This document shows, piece by piece, positions 22,270 through 32,966 of a stretch of DNA of 64,000 nt; position 1 is the stretch's first letter; each line of letters starts with the position of its first letter. The stretch covers positions 233,953 to 297,952 of the forward strand of contig SSNU01000096.1 in the NCBI GenBank assembly GCA_012064415.1. Reading direction: 5' to 3'. Both the position numbers and the translations under genes were made by a program. The DNA is from Gyrodactylus bullatarudis (lineage: Eukaryota > Platyhelminthes > Monogenea > Gyrodactylidea > Gyrodactylidae). The notes beneath the pieces are model-generated. The model did no database searches and was not told where the DNA came from. It saw only the letters and a program-made list of their open reading frames with translations.

Positions 22270-24775
22270 ATGTATCTATCTCTCTTGACTATTTCCATAC
22301 TCCAGTTGGGTCTCAGTAACATTTCAGCCTACCGCCAGTTAACAATGTTGAGCAATTGCATTGAGAAAGATGACGGCTACTGTTCGAGGACTATTGAAAA
22401 TAGTCAATGCAACATGGAAAAAGACGAGTGCTTCTGTCAACCTGGCTACATTTCCATACGAGACTCGATTTATTCACAAGCCCAATGCTCAAAGAGTTGG
22501 TCATCATCCTAATTTATTCTGATATACACAGTTCTTGGCAATGTTGTAGAATGCCTCAAACAACAAGATTGCTCGAATCGGTTCTTGAATAGTACCTGCC
22601 ACATGGGTGCTAGCCGGTGTGTATGTCCAATTGGAAGCTTATTCATTGAAGGAATTGATGCATGTCGCAAGAGTGAGTCGTTATCCCCTTTTATCTCTCA
22701 AGTTGTCAGTAAGACTATCAAAAACAGTCAAGTTTGTGAGTCTTGTCGTCAGGGAGGGGGTAAATGCTTTCACTTGGAACAACATGACGTTTATATCCTT
22801 AATGATTTACGCCTACAGCCTCTAAAGGAGAATGCTTTGAGGAAATTACTCACGAAAGCTAACCATGGATGTTCCTGTCGTGACGTCAACTATGGAATGG
22901 ACTTATCATTCCTCGAGGTGGGAAGTGGCCAGGATATCTGCAGCATGTCTAAAAGTAATCAAATCTATAAATAAACAATCCATTCTAGAGAGTATTGGAG
23001 AGTCTTGTGAAATGATGAATCCCAATCAAGTAATGACTACGCCCAATGCCCAGTGCCGGGATGGAAAAATATCTTGTCTTGATAACTTTGTTTCAGTCTA
23101 CTCAAAGTCTCATGGATTTCATCAATGCTGTAAGTTTTCCCATTATTTCTCTATCGTTGAAAATAGATCCTAGAGTGGTACACAACCTGGAACGTAATCC
23201 ATTCTGTTTGGAATGTACAAAGTCTGGCGGAGTTTGCTACACGCCATCCAGGCAAGACTCAACCTTTAAATGTTCTTGTCCCCTCCATACGGGGAGTATA
23301 TTAGATGAAGACAATCATTCTTTTTCGTGTAACCAAAGTAGGATAACGAACACGTGTGATATTAATCATGTGGAAGTTTGTTATGCTGGGAAATCTCTCA
23401 GAAAGATCGATCCGAGGCCAGATTGTCCAAAGGTTACAAACCATCCCATACATGGTTCATGTCAAAAGTTCTACTTTTCTGCTACCAATCAGGTTTGTGG
23501 AGTTACACGTTCTTTCCTAGCCAATAAGATCCTCTTTCATGGAGAAGTGACTGTGGACAGCCTAACCAGGTCCAATATTACAGTTAACTGTACCAAAACT
23601 CTTACAAACCCTAGTGAAATCATTAATCTTTCCGTGACTAACCCCGATGGCAGACAGTTGGACTCCTTAATTGTAAAGAATGAAGCCAAATTCTTGATTA
23701 AAATCAATTCATTATTTGGTAAGTATTTTCGAATATTTATTTCCCGCCTCCAATTCTATTGGTTGAGTTTAAAGTGGTTACAATTTCATTTATTACCTTG
23801 TTTTATTTCTCAACTGCGAAGTAGCCTAAAAGTTGATACAATTTTGTTCTGATTGATTAGTGACCTAATATCAAAACTATACCTTACAAAATCTATTTAC
23901 ACTGTAGGTGTATTCACAAAAAGCTCCACAGAGGGAGTTGGTAGAACAAAATAATAATCGATTCATCAGTAAACACACTTTTTACACTTGACATTCCAAT
24001 TATAGTTAAATTGGTCCCTTCTTTTTAACTTCACTCCCGTCTGTATAACATTGTCTTAAACTATGTAGGGTTAGAAATTTGACTGAAACCTGGTCCTAAC
24101 TTTGAATGGTTAGTTCTAGATATGAGAAATCTCAAATTTTTCAGATTTGAGAGAGTCTCCGTGCTGCAGATGGACATCATCTTGGAATGAGCATGGAAAA
24201 TTCTGGTAAGAAGAAGATTCATTCAGGTTGACTTGATCATTGAAAATCTTGTTTTTCATTGCGATATTAGTCTCACCAAGACAGGTCAGAATTCAATTTC
24301 ATGGCAGAGTAAAGGCATCAAAGTTGACTTTCTCTCTCGACAACCAGGACAGGGTGAAGATAAAAAGTATCTCAACTTTAATTGCATCATTGATCAATGC
24401 CCAAACGTACCTTGTCAACTGAATAAACGACTCTACATCGAATTAGAGGGTGCTGGACGTGACCTAACCAGTAGTTTTAATCGAAAAGCTTCCATGGTCT
24501 GTTTGAGTCCCCTGGAAACTATAGCACTGCTCATTTTCATTCTTACTCTTAATACAACACTATTGGTGATAATTAATCATCTCTGGACCATGTATACAAG
24601 ACGAAATAGGCTATCTATTAAGAATGCACTCTTGCCAAGACAGACGAATCAACTCTCTACTCAAAATAATCTTAATGATGACAATCGAGAGACATTTCAT
24701 GCCTTTATGACAACCCCCTATAGCCGTGATCAACCTAGTTTCTACCTCCACAATTCAAACTCTGACCATATTTGA
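22270..24775 (+). CDS. Secreted-then-anchored Cys-rich protein with EGF-like repeats, type I membrane protein (possibly ZP-related)
   Basis: Exons 22270-22495, 22532-22672, 22703-22954, 22989-23129, 23167-23718, 24145-24205 and 24271-24775 give an exact frame of 625 residues. Residues 1-19 look like a signal peptide. Three to four Cys-rich modules follow, with patterns such as C-x-C-Q-P-G-Y and C-x-C-P-x-G typical of EGF-like folds. Then comes a region of paired cysteines separated by long beta-type stretches, suggestive of a zona-pellucida-like polymerisation module. One transmembrane helix lies about 70 residues before the C terminus (I-A-L-L-I-F-I-L type) and a basic, Asn-rich tail ends the protein. 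Four introns are 34 to 37 nt. Function is not recognised. The ZP idea is weak and rests on layout. The sixth exon is short, and its choice is set by frame and by GT-AG borders. Confidence 0.7.
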
Positions 24776-26185
24776 TTGAAATTCCTTAAATAATTCATTC
24801 AAGAGAAACTCATGGTCAACTTAATTTTTATTATCTCGTTTATAAGAGAGAACCAATGAAATTCTTTCATGAAATTATCAATGAAATTTGTAAACTTGAA
24901 AATCTTGGAAAAACGTTGTAGATAGATGAAAAAATCAATATATGAGTACAATACGCTTTAATCGTTAACAAATATAATCATTTCGAAAAAAAGATTTTAT
25001 ATGCACTTGTTTCAGGTTTCTTTTGAAGCTAATCAAATTATTTATATATCTATCGACACACAGCTATCGAGAAAGAGAGGTAGAAATGCATACAAATAGC
25101 AACCTATTCATTTTTATTCTCTATTCAAATGTGACTCTATTTCTCTTCTAAAAAAATTTGCATATTTTATCATTTTCCAATCGTAAATGTCTTCTTTGTA
25201 AATTATTTTTAAAAAAACGTTTTTAACTCCATCGAAAAGAATCAAATTAGAAATTTCTGCTTTTGATGAGAAAGAAATTGTGCTTGGCATAGCACGAATT
25301 TAGGTCTCTCTCACATCAACACCTAAATCATAAGCTTTTTTCACACATGGCCTCTCTCTCTCTCTTCGACTGTACACAGTATTTATTGGTATGTGCGTCC
25401 AAGACAAAATATTCTACTGCTACAGTCTACAGTAATTGAACAAACGTCAACTAAAATACTTGCTCAGATGGATAAATTTTCATGATATATATGTAGATAT
25501 TTTTAAAGGATTCATCCATCTCGTACATGTAAAAGTGACAATGTTACTGTCATTAGTCTAATTTATAATGTTACAAATTAACCCCTCCCGGAAGCTAGTC
25601 ATTAAATGTAATAAACAATTTCTTTGCATAAAATTCAGGATGCATAATATATTGGATATTGGAAGAACAGTTATCTACATTCTAAACATCTCCTGGTGAG
25701 GAAAAGGGAGCTTCTCTTCAAAGTTTGTGAGTCTTTTTACATTTTCGCGATAAAAATAAATTTCAGTTTACTCTAGTAACCAAATTATTGCATAATTATT
25801 ATATAATATAATTTTTGTACACATTGAAACAGATAGAATTTCACAGGAGTATTGAATTTTGCTAGAACACACCATCACCATTCTTTAGTTTACAATGAAA
25901 AAATGAATGAATATCTGATCAAAAGCCACGTGAAGTTTCATGTATAGAGAGAAAGCAAAAGAACCAAGGTTTACGTCATGAAATAATTTCAATTTGAAAA
26001 AAAATCTCAATAACATTAAAAAGGCTGACATAAAGAGAAAGAGACCTGTGATTTAATATCGGTCGACATACCTTTTCTTCGATAAATAGACAAAAACTTG
26101 CAAGGCTCACTTCAAACTTTCTTTCTACAGATTACAGTCGTGCATATTGAATATTGAATAATATAAACAGGGACCGAGCAAAAAT
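24776..26185. other. Intergenic region without recognised gene
   Basis: A+T-rich sequence with no open frame of note on either strand and no recognised RNA gene. A short CT microsatellite run lies near 25350. The right end, just before 26186, presumably holds the promoter of the following secreted-protein gene. No TATA box could be assigned. Confidence 0.5.
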
Positions 26186-26771
26186 ATGAAAATATTACTG
26201 CTAGCTTTCTTCCTATTCGGAGGATTTCTTATTCATGTGTCAGAGGGATTCCTCTTCAACTCAAGTTAGTTGCATTTGGTCTAAAAAACACACCCACTTT
26301 ACAGTTCTCAATGGTCTCGAGAGACACGCCAATCGTATGATGGACGACTTTTTGAATGGTGGCGGTCGAAGGAATTCTTACAGTGGCGGCGGCGGCGCCA
26401 GTTCATACTATTACTCAACGTCAACGCGTAGACCTTCTTACCCATCATATCCTACGTATCCAACACCGCCAAATAGGCCGGTCTATCCACCAGTAACTAG
26501 TGCACCGTTGTATCCAACTGTTCCTTCGTATCCAACAGTACCAATAACCACAACAACAAGGGCTCCCCTGTATCCATCTGTACCCTCGTATCCAAGCCAT
26601 CCATATCCTGGCTCCAGTGGGGGAGGAAGTAGCGGCTATTCTTCCGGCGGCTCCTCGTCTCCATCATCTCCATACGGAATGCCGAATAAGTTACACGGTG
26701 GTGGTGACGGTCGTGATATGGAAGCCTACAAGCAAGGCCTCAGAGACCTGGCACTCGACATGGACATTTGA
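26186..26771 (+). CDS. Small secreted protein with Pro/Tyr/Ser-rich and Gly-rich low-complexity body
   Basis: Exons 26186-26264 and 26305-26771, with a 40-nt intron (GTTAGT donor), encode 181 residues. A clear signal peptide (M-K-I-L-L-L-A-F-F-L-F-G-G-F-L) opens the protein. After a short helical segment come Gly- and Ser-rich stretches and many repeats of the type Y-P-S/T-Y-P or L-Y-P-S/T-V-P-S-Y-P, with a run of threonines that may be O-glycosylated. The C terminus is charged. Such composition suits a structural, adhesive or mucin-like extracellular protein. No family is recognised. The intron is required because the unspliced frame stops just after the signal peptide. An AATAAA lies at 26783, directly ahead of the next gene. 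Confidence 0.75.
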
Positions 26772-26861
26772 GAAAATGAATTAATAAAAGACATTTTAAA
26801 AATAATCTTTTTCCTTTTTACTCAGAACGTCTCTCGTCTGTTGTTTGATTGATTCACTAAC

Positions 26862-27522
26862 ATGGTAATAGAATAACAAACCCTAACTCTCTAACATTTG
26901 CCATTGTCTTGCATAGCAGTAGTTTAAAATGTGCATTTGTAATTTCCTCCTCATTCTCAATTGAACACCACCAATTAGATTGTAAAGAGTCTACTATTGG
27001 CCCTCTTGGCTCTTGTCCAAGTGATTTTAGCGACAGGCTATGGTGTCTACAACTCGACAAACATTCTGGGTTAGTTCTCGATTCTGTAATCTCTCTGGCC
27101 ATTTAGACCACTTCAAAATTGAACTCTCCAATGAGTCCGATGACAAGGTTAAGGAACTCTTCTCTTCAACCTACCATAGCCTTGTTGAGTTCATGTCAAC
27201 AGAGTCAGTGAAATCGAAGAATCTATTCGGCTTCAGCCAAAAGGAAATCCTCAACGATCTCTTGGAAGATGAGTCCAGTTTCAATAGGGTCATGCTCGAC
27301 TTTGTCATGAACCTGGTGAAGCAGCACTACGAAAAGGTCCTCAACCTCTCTCCAGAGTATCTATTCGAGAGCCAGTTTGGCAGAGACCTCAACCACTCCG
27401 ATCAGAGCAATATGGATGATACCTTCTCGAGGATATTCTCCCTCATCGATATGGGCTCACTGGTCAATATTACCAACCATGTTACCAATAACATTATCAA
27501 CTTTTTCAACGTCCTTCACTAA
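26862..27522 (+). CDS. Small secreted protein of unknown function, start codon in its own micro-exon or supplied in trans
   Basis: The proposed exons are 26862-26864 (ATG only), 26979-27069 and 27107-27522, giving 169 residues. The second exon encodes a hydrophobic signal peptide (I-V-K-S-L-L-L-A-L-L-A-L). The mature part is acidic and largely helical, with an N-glycosylation-type N-S-T and no cysteine pattern. The intron at 27070-27106 is only 37 nt. The ATG at 26862 is followed at once by GTAATA, a plausible donor, and the acceptor at 26978 leaves an open frame in phase with ATG. Alternatively the second exon is a trans-splice acceptor. The gene lies only 90 bp after the stop of the preceding secreted-protein gene in the same direction. 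No family is recognised. Confidence 0.6.
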
Positions 27523-27786
27523 TGGGAAAAGTCTTTTTTTTCACTGATGAATAAATTACAATTTTATTTCCAAGTTAATCGAGAGAAAAGAAATGTACCA
27601 AAACCATTGTTTGAGCTGTCGTTTTAGAAAATCAAATGACAAAATAATGCATAAAATTTCTCGTTCGTCCGTCTTCTCCTCTCTATCAACCGTATCTAGG
27701 CAGTTTCGGTAACTGAAGACTTTCCATCTGAAAACAAAAAGGAAAACAATCAAGAGTTGCTCTTATGTTGTATTTCATGTATTCTT

Positions 27787-28994
27787 TCAATATAAAAATC
27801 TCAAATGACTAGGAATTTCCTTTGACCTCTTTGGCATCATATCCTGGAAGGAGATTTCGCGCAACTTCTCCGATCTGCTCATTGTCTCGGTGCTGGCGTC
27901 CTGTTTAAACTCGCTCATCTTGTCATGATGATAGGCGATACTGGGTAAAACATTGTTGGGATGATAAGAGTGGTTATTGTGGTTATTTATCGTGGACGAA
28001 GAGTTCTTAAGTATCCCCTGTGGTGGTGGGTGTATGAATTGCTGGGGATGACTTTCACTTACATGCGTCTCGAAGGCCATGTTGTCGTGATAGTTTTCCG
28101 TGGACCGTGTCGATTGGCCAGAGGAGGGCATGCTCGGCTGAGTAAAGCAACACGTGCTAAATAGCATAATCCAAGACGAGAGAAAGGCTGCAATGGTCGC
28201 TATCCATATGAAAATGTATCCAGTGTCCAATCGAATAATGACGTTATTTTTTATCGTCTAAAGAGGTTTTAACTAAAACCTTACTTCTGGCCAATTGGGA
28301 AACTCATACGGTAGACTCGGTGAGGGTAGACGTCTCTCGTGATCTTGGCCAATATGCCATAGTAAAATGCTGATCAAGAGAGCGAACCCGGATATGGAGA
28401 AACCGAGTCCTATTAGCAGGCGGTACTTTCGAAAGAACTGCGTATCCTCGGTACTCTTGAACCAGATACATTGAAAGCCGAAACTGATCGCTGATAGAAT
28501 TATGAATATCAAGAGGCCAGCTGTATGAAGGCCGATTTGTGCGACACGAACCCTCACGACATCCCAATAATTCTTGTCTGGAGTCATTGATCCCTTGGAT
28601 ATCTGGCCGACATCTCGGACTATACAACCATTATGGTAGACTGTCTCATTATTCTGATCAAGATCTAAAAAAGGATTAGGGTTATTCCCAACTAACATGA
28701 CAAATTTTCCTCGTCCAAGCAAGTATAGAATAAGCCAATACTTCGAGATAATTGGGCTATCGAAACTTTATCAGTTGGCCTCGGGACTGGATCCTTAATG
28801 TCGACTGTCTGCCAGTTATTCCAGCTCAAGGAAAGAGATCCAAAGATGATTGTGATCACTGAGAAAATGATACCATGGAATACGGCCACCTTGAGCCATT
28901 TAAATCTCAGCAGGTTGTATGCTTCGAGAGAAAAGGTGTCCGTTTCCTGACCACCATCATCGGTCATGATTATTCCACCGCCGCCAGTGTCCAT
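27787..28994 (-). CDS. Four-transmembrane (claudin/PMP22-like) membrane protein
   Basis: Exons in transcript order are 28994-28697, 28664-28285 and 28257-27787. They sum to 1149 nt (382 residues). The first hydrophobic helix is followed by an extracellular loop with S-L-S-W-N-N-W, a tryptophan pattern like the claudin signature, and by two cysteines. Three further helices follow, and then a cytoplasmic tail of about 130 residues rich in Ser, His and Asn. This is the layout of the claudin/PMP22/calcium-channel-gamma superfamily, whose members act in cell junctions or as channel subunits. The precise family is not recognised. The introns are 32 nt (28665-28696) and 27 nt (28258-28284). The start is the first ATG of an acidic, Gly-rich cytoplasmic N terminus. 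Confidence 0.7.
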
Positions 28995-29775
28995 ACTCTC
29001 AGTATTTTTTTGTTACTTTTCAAAATACTCTAAAGATTCATATATATTTATTATTTACATATTTTGTAGCGATTCTGCATAGTTCTTTTCTCAAGTTGTT
29101 GTCTTTTTTCATTCATTCGTGTATTATTACTAATATTTACTAGCTTGTAGCTATGGAATTGTAGGTAGTAAGGCATTAAGAGAGATTGTACACACACATG
29201 AAGAGATACAGAGAGAAATGTGACTGCATTGATCATTTCTCTTGTTCGAGGATCTCTCTTACAAGCACACACATGTAATCATAATTGCATGCCTGTGCAT
29301 ACATTGTATACGTAACTCACTAGATAGATATTTAGGTAGATTTGTGTAATACAATGTGTAACCATTGGAAATATAGGGTGAGATTAAAACATGGTTACCG
29401 CGTGCGGAAGTAGATCACTTGGCTCTACACTCTTACTAGTGGATAGATTTGAGGACATACACTTGATACAACATGCAATATGACTCAAACAGGTTGTTTC
29501 TATTCTACAAGAGTTCAATTGGTTTTATAAAAATGCCTTTTTCTTTATTTCGTTATCAAATACAAAATACAAAAGAACGTTTTCGTGTACATTCGTTGTG
29601 AGCATTAAGGACTCTTATCCAGTGTGTGTTAATAATAAATATGCTTTAATAATTTGTTTAATAGTATTGTTGAATATGTTGGAATCAAAGAGAGTGACAA
29701 AAAAACCAGTTGTTGTTCATTAATTGGGTTTGGTTGGAGAGTCTGAATTTTGTACAATTAAAGGAAGTTTATAAA
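28995..29775. other. Intergenic region without recognised gene
   Basis: It lies between the tetraspan gene start and the Tra2 stop, both on the minus strand. The DNA is A+T-rich. No exon-like frame, tRNA or other RNA gene was recognised. It should contain the tetraspan promoter on the left and the Tra2 3' UTR on the right. Confidence 0.5.
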
Positions 29776-30452
29776 TCAACGAGGAGATCTGGAGAATGAG
29801 CGCCTACGTCGGCGATATGATCGAGAACGTGATCTCGAGTCTCTACGTCTTGGCCGATAGGGTTCAGGGCTATGACGACGTGGCCGGGGGGAGAATCGTC
29901 TTCTTCTGGGGGATCTTCGCCTGGGTCTAGATTTAACAAAATTAACATTAAAATCCACCAGCCACGATTTACATACAACGAAATGACGACTTACTTCTCA
30001 TGACCCATGTAGACACCGGGAGTAGGATCATGGGGCTTTGTTGTTTTGCTAAAATCAACACGAACAGTCTTCCCAAGGATCTTAAGGCCGTTGTTGCACT
30101 CGTCAACTGCCTTGCTGGCTTCCTCTTCCGACCTAAAGTAGACAAATGCAAATCCTCTCGACTTGCCTGTAGGAAAAAAGAATAAATCAATTAAAAATTC
30201 AATAAAATGTAAAGATATGAAGGGAATCTCACCACTCAGAGAGTCATAGACAACTTGAATATCCTTGATGCTGCCAAAGACACTGAATATGGAGTAGAGG
30301 TCTCTTTCATCTGCCTTAACATCGAGGCCAAAGACACCAATGACATTGGATGGATTACCAATTGAGGGCATATCTGGTCGTCTACGGGCACCGGGGGAGC
30401 TACTTCGGTTCCTTGGGGACCTTGATCTGCGTCTTCTTCGTTCAGAGTACAT
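29776..30452 (-). CDS. TRA2: Transformer-2-like SR splicing factor
   Basis: Exons 30452-30233, 30166-29995 and 29926-29776 give 180 residues. An N-terminal Arg/Ser-rich region (R-R-R-R-R-S-R-S-P-R) precedes one RNA-recognition motif with RNP2 V-I-G-V-F-G-L and RNP1 K-S-R-G-F-A-F-V-Y-F. After the RRM comes the Tra2-typical linker T-P-G-V-Y-M-G, then a second Arg-rich, Ser-rich tail. Two RS regions around one RRM plus this linker set Tra2 apart from other SR proteins. In the family it binds GA-rich exonic enhancers and promotes exon inclusion. It is shorter than vertebrate Tra2 (about 280 residues) because both RS regions are reduced. It is divergent from UQCC2, 264 bp away. Confidence 0.88.
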
Positions 30453-30716
30453 CTTGATTACAGAAATGTATCAAATATTGCATTTTCTTCCTTTTTTCAA
30501 TTTACACAGGTATAAATAAAGTGACAGATGAAAATTTTCTTGATTTAACTAAATATACGCTTCAATTTAATCCTGATACTGCTTACAAGTTAAGATTTTA
30601 GACAAGATTATAGGATTATAATGAGACAAATTAAAGACACTCACTTTTTTGTAAATTTTGAAAAGCCAACTATGGTAAAACAATCGTTGTCATAGAAAAC
30701 AACAATATTTGTTATA

Positions 30717-31082
30717 ATGTTTGCCAGATTTGTGAGGAGAAACTTGAGCGATCTGCCTCTAGTTAAAAATATTCTCGAAGCATGGCCCAAAGACATCAAT
30801 AAGTGCGATAGAGACATTCACAAACTAATCGAGAAGAGAATAACTAATTATGGACCCAACTTAACAGAAGAACAACAAAAAGAACTGTGTTCCCTGACCA
30901 ATCTCATCAATAATAATCATAAAAAGCAATACAAGATTATCAGTCCCGAGGGTCACCAATTGGAAAATCTTAAAGTAGCTGCAACCGGTGCAGATCTTGA
31001 TACTTGCACACAGCTTTTGATACAAGAAGGCGATAAAGATGCTAAAGAGTTCATTTTAAAGAATTATGCTAATAAAGTCTAG
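30717..31082 (+). CDS. UQCC2: UQCC2-like mitochondrial complex III assembly factor
   Basis: A single exon of 121 residues. The first part is basic and amphipathic. It contains the L-x-x-W-P-x-D-x-x-K-x-x-R-D motif (here E-A-W-P-K-D with D-R-D) followed by a helix with E-K-R-I, matching the start of UQCC2/Cbp6 proteins in spacing and order. UQCC2 with UQCC1 stabilises newly made cytochrome b in mitochondria, so this would be an imported matrix protein. The C-terminal half is divergent. Only 78 bp separate its stop from the next coding exon on the same strand. The identity is likely but based on one motif region and length. Confidence 0.65.
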   Translation: MFARFVRRNLSDLPLVKNILEAWPKDINKCDRDIHKLIEKRITNYGPNLTEEQQKELCSLTNLINNNHKKQYKIISPEGHQLENLKVAATGADLDTCTQLLIQEGDKDAKEFILKNYANKV

Positions 31083-31160
31083 ATATATCTTGTAGTTTTA
31101 AAACTATCTTCTTCTCAACACTAACCGTCATCCTCATCTTACAAAAATCTCATTTTATAG

Positions 31161-32966
31161 CATGAATTTCTGGATAACTTGGTGAGTTTTGTCAGAGAGA
31201 ACCAGAATCTATGTGATGCGAGTCTGAATAATCTCCTGATAAATCCGAGTCTCTTTAATTATTCCGAACCTGAGAATCATCAGACATCCCTGTGCGACTT
31301 GCTTAAAGTAAGAAAATCCTCTTTCTGATCTACCCTAATTCAGGATCTAGATTCTAATCTGAATTCCAGTCTACCGGTAGGCGAAATTAGTAAAAAGACC
31401 TATGAAGTCCAAAAATTCGGTACGTTCATATTGCAGGCATGTCGAGAATTGAAGGACTGTCAATTAATTGTCGATGTTGGCTCGGGTAAAGGATGTCTGG
31501 GAAATTTCCTACTGACTCACGATGAAAAGATTAAACTCCTGGAAGTGGATTTTGGGACAGAGTTTTTGGCGAATAAAACATTGGAGAGAAAGCGACATCT
31601 TGACATCAACAAATGTCCCCATCGATTCCATGATGCAGAGACTATAACCAAGAGTATAACCTCTTCGGATGACCTCTTGCTCGTCCATAGATCTCTGGAA
31701 AGGTTCATCTTAGTTGGTCTTCATCCGTGTGGAAATCTAACGAATTACATTCTCAAGTCATTTACGCAAAATCCCAATTGCCTCGGGGTGTTTGTGGTTT
31801 CGTGTTGTTATCACCTGAACGAGAATGAAAACGACCTGATAAAATGCCTCGAATTCCCCATATCCCCGTGTATTAGGGAGAAATATCCTAATTTTCGGCT
31901 TAGCAAAGCAGCCAAAAACCTGGCCAGTCAGTCAGTGGTGAGAACAAACAGCGACGCTTGCCTGGTAGCCAGACAGTTTTCCCTAATGATCCTCTCATAT
32001 AGAATAATCCTTCAAAAGATTCTACACGATTCTCAGGATGAATACCAGACCAAGGTCGGTATTGACTCACTCAGAATCGGCCGGAGATATCATCGGAATA
32101 AACGGAGAAACATGGACCAAATTGACAGTTTAACTGATTATCTACACTGGGCCTTTGATAAGATGATCTCTCAAGGAGTTATTGATCTCAGTGCTAGAGT
32201 AAGTTAGACTTTTCTTCACATTGATAGTCTATTATTCTCTTAGCTTGAATTAATATCATTCTAGGACAGTATCTCAACCTAGAGTTGTCATGAAGATGAG
32301 AATTTATTCAATTTATTTGCAATATATATACATTAAACCGGACGATAATAACAATTTTGCGTAATCACAAGTTATTTTCCATCATTTGAGCTGAAATTTT
32401 AGTATTTACTTGTTTAATTTTTTAATATTCTGTCATCATAAAATTAGCCCCATTCGATGCAGAATACAAAATTATCTAGTTCTCTCGAAGTTAAGAATAA
32501 AGTTTCAAGACTCTTGTTGGATGCCTTTCATCATATCTGCCTAGAATTATTAATACATTTTTAGTGTAATTTTCTCTGCATAGTCAGTGCAATCCATCCC
32601 TGACTATCCATTGAAAAAATTGAGTTTTTGTAAAAATCGAAAAGATATTTTTCTTTAATTCCTTCTGTACACATAATAATGAATTTATTTATTTTCTTGT
32701 AGAAAATTCTATCTAATGAAATAATGGTGAAAAATTATGAAAAAAATCACAAGGAGATATTGGCAACTCTTGGAAAGGTACAGGCATCACGGACTATCTT
32801 GGCAGACTCAATAGAAACATTAATTCTTCTGGATAGACTCTTATTCCTCAGAGAGTATGGTTATGAGCGTGTTAATGAGAAGATTTACTATACGTGTGAT
32901 ATCAAGAGAATCTTTGATCCAATGATTTCACCAAGATGTTATTGTCTATTTGCCAAGGTTAACTAA
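31161..32966 (+). CDS. METTL25/RRNAD1-family methyltransferase-like protein, no genomic start codon in its first exon
   Basis: Exons 31161-31307, 31344-32198 and 32703-32966 form an exact frame of 421 codons. The AdoMet-binding motif I reads V-D-V-G-S-G-K-G, preceded by the family motif M/I-S-K-K-x-x-E-V and followed by G-L-H-P-C-G-N-L, S-C-C-Y-H-L and a C-terminal L-L-D-R-L-L-F-L-R-E-Y-G block with F-D-P-M-I-S-P-R. This order is that of METTL25/RRNAD1 proteins, a family that includes histidine methyltransferase-like enzymes of uncertain substrate. The first exon starts directly after an AG (TTTTATAG) and has no in-frame ATG. The nearest in-frame ATG lies far downstream. The start must come from an unseen upstream exon or from a spliced leader. 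The stop overlaps that of HERPUD on the other strand. Confidence 0.8.
32288..32650. repeat. Member of the dispersed MITE-like family in a METTL25 intron
   Basis: The left end has GAAGATGAGAATTTATTC. The right end has CTGACTATCC followed by AAATTGAGTTTTTGT, the counterparts of the inverted ends at 2667-3157. It fills much of the 504-nt second intron of the METTL25-like gene. No coding content is seen. Borders are approximate. Confidence 0.45.

Noticed and set aside
24200..24230. A 21-nt intron at 24206-24226 in the EGF-like gene
   Set aside because: Using that acceptor puts a stop codon in frame. The acceptor at 24270 keeps the frame to the membrane helix.
28304..28627. 107-codon minus-strand frame
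   Set aside because: It is a shadow in another frame of tetraspan exon 2, which has the transmembrane helices.
29385..29440. Possible tRNA or small RNA gene in the intergenic region
   Set aside because: No B box or cloverleaf pairing could be made.
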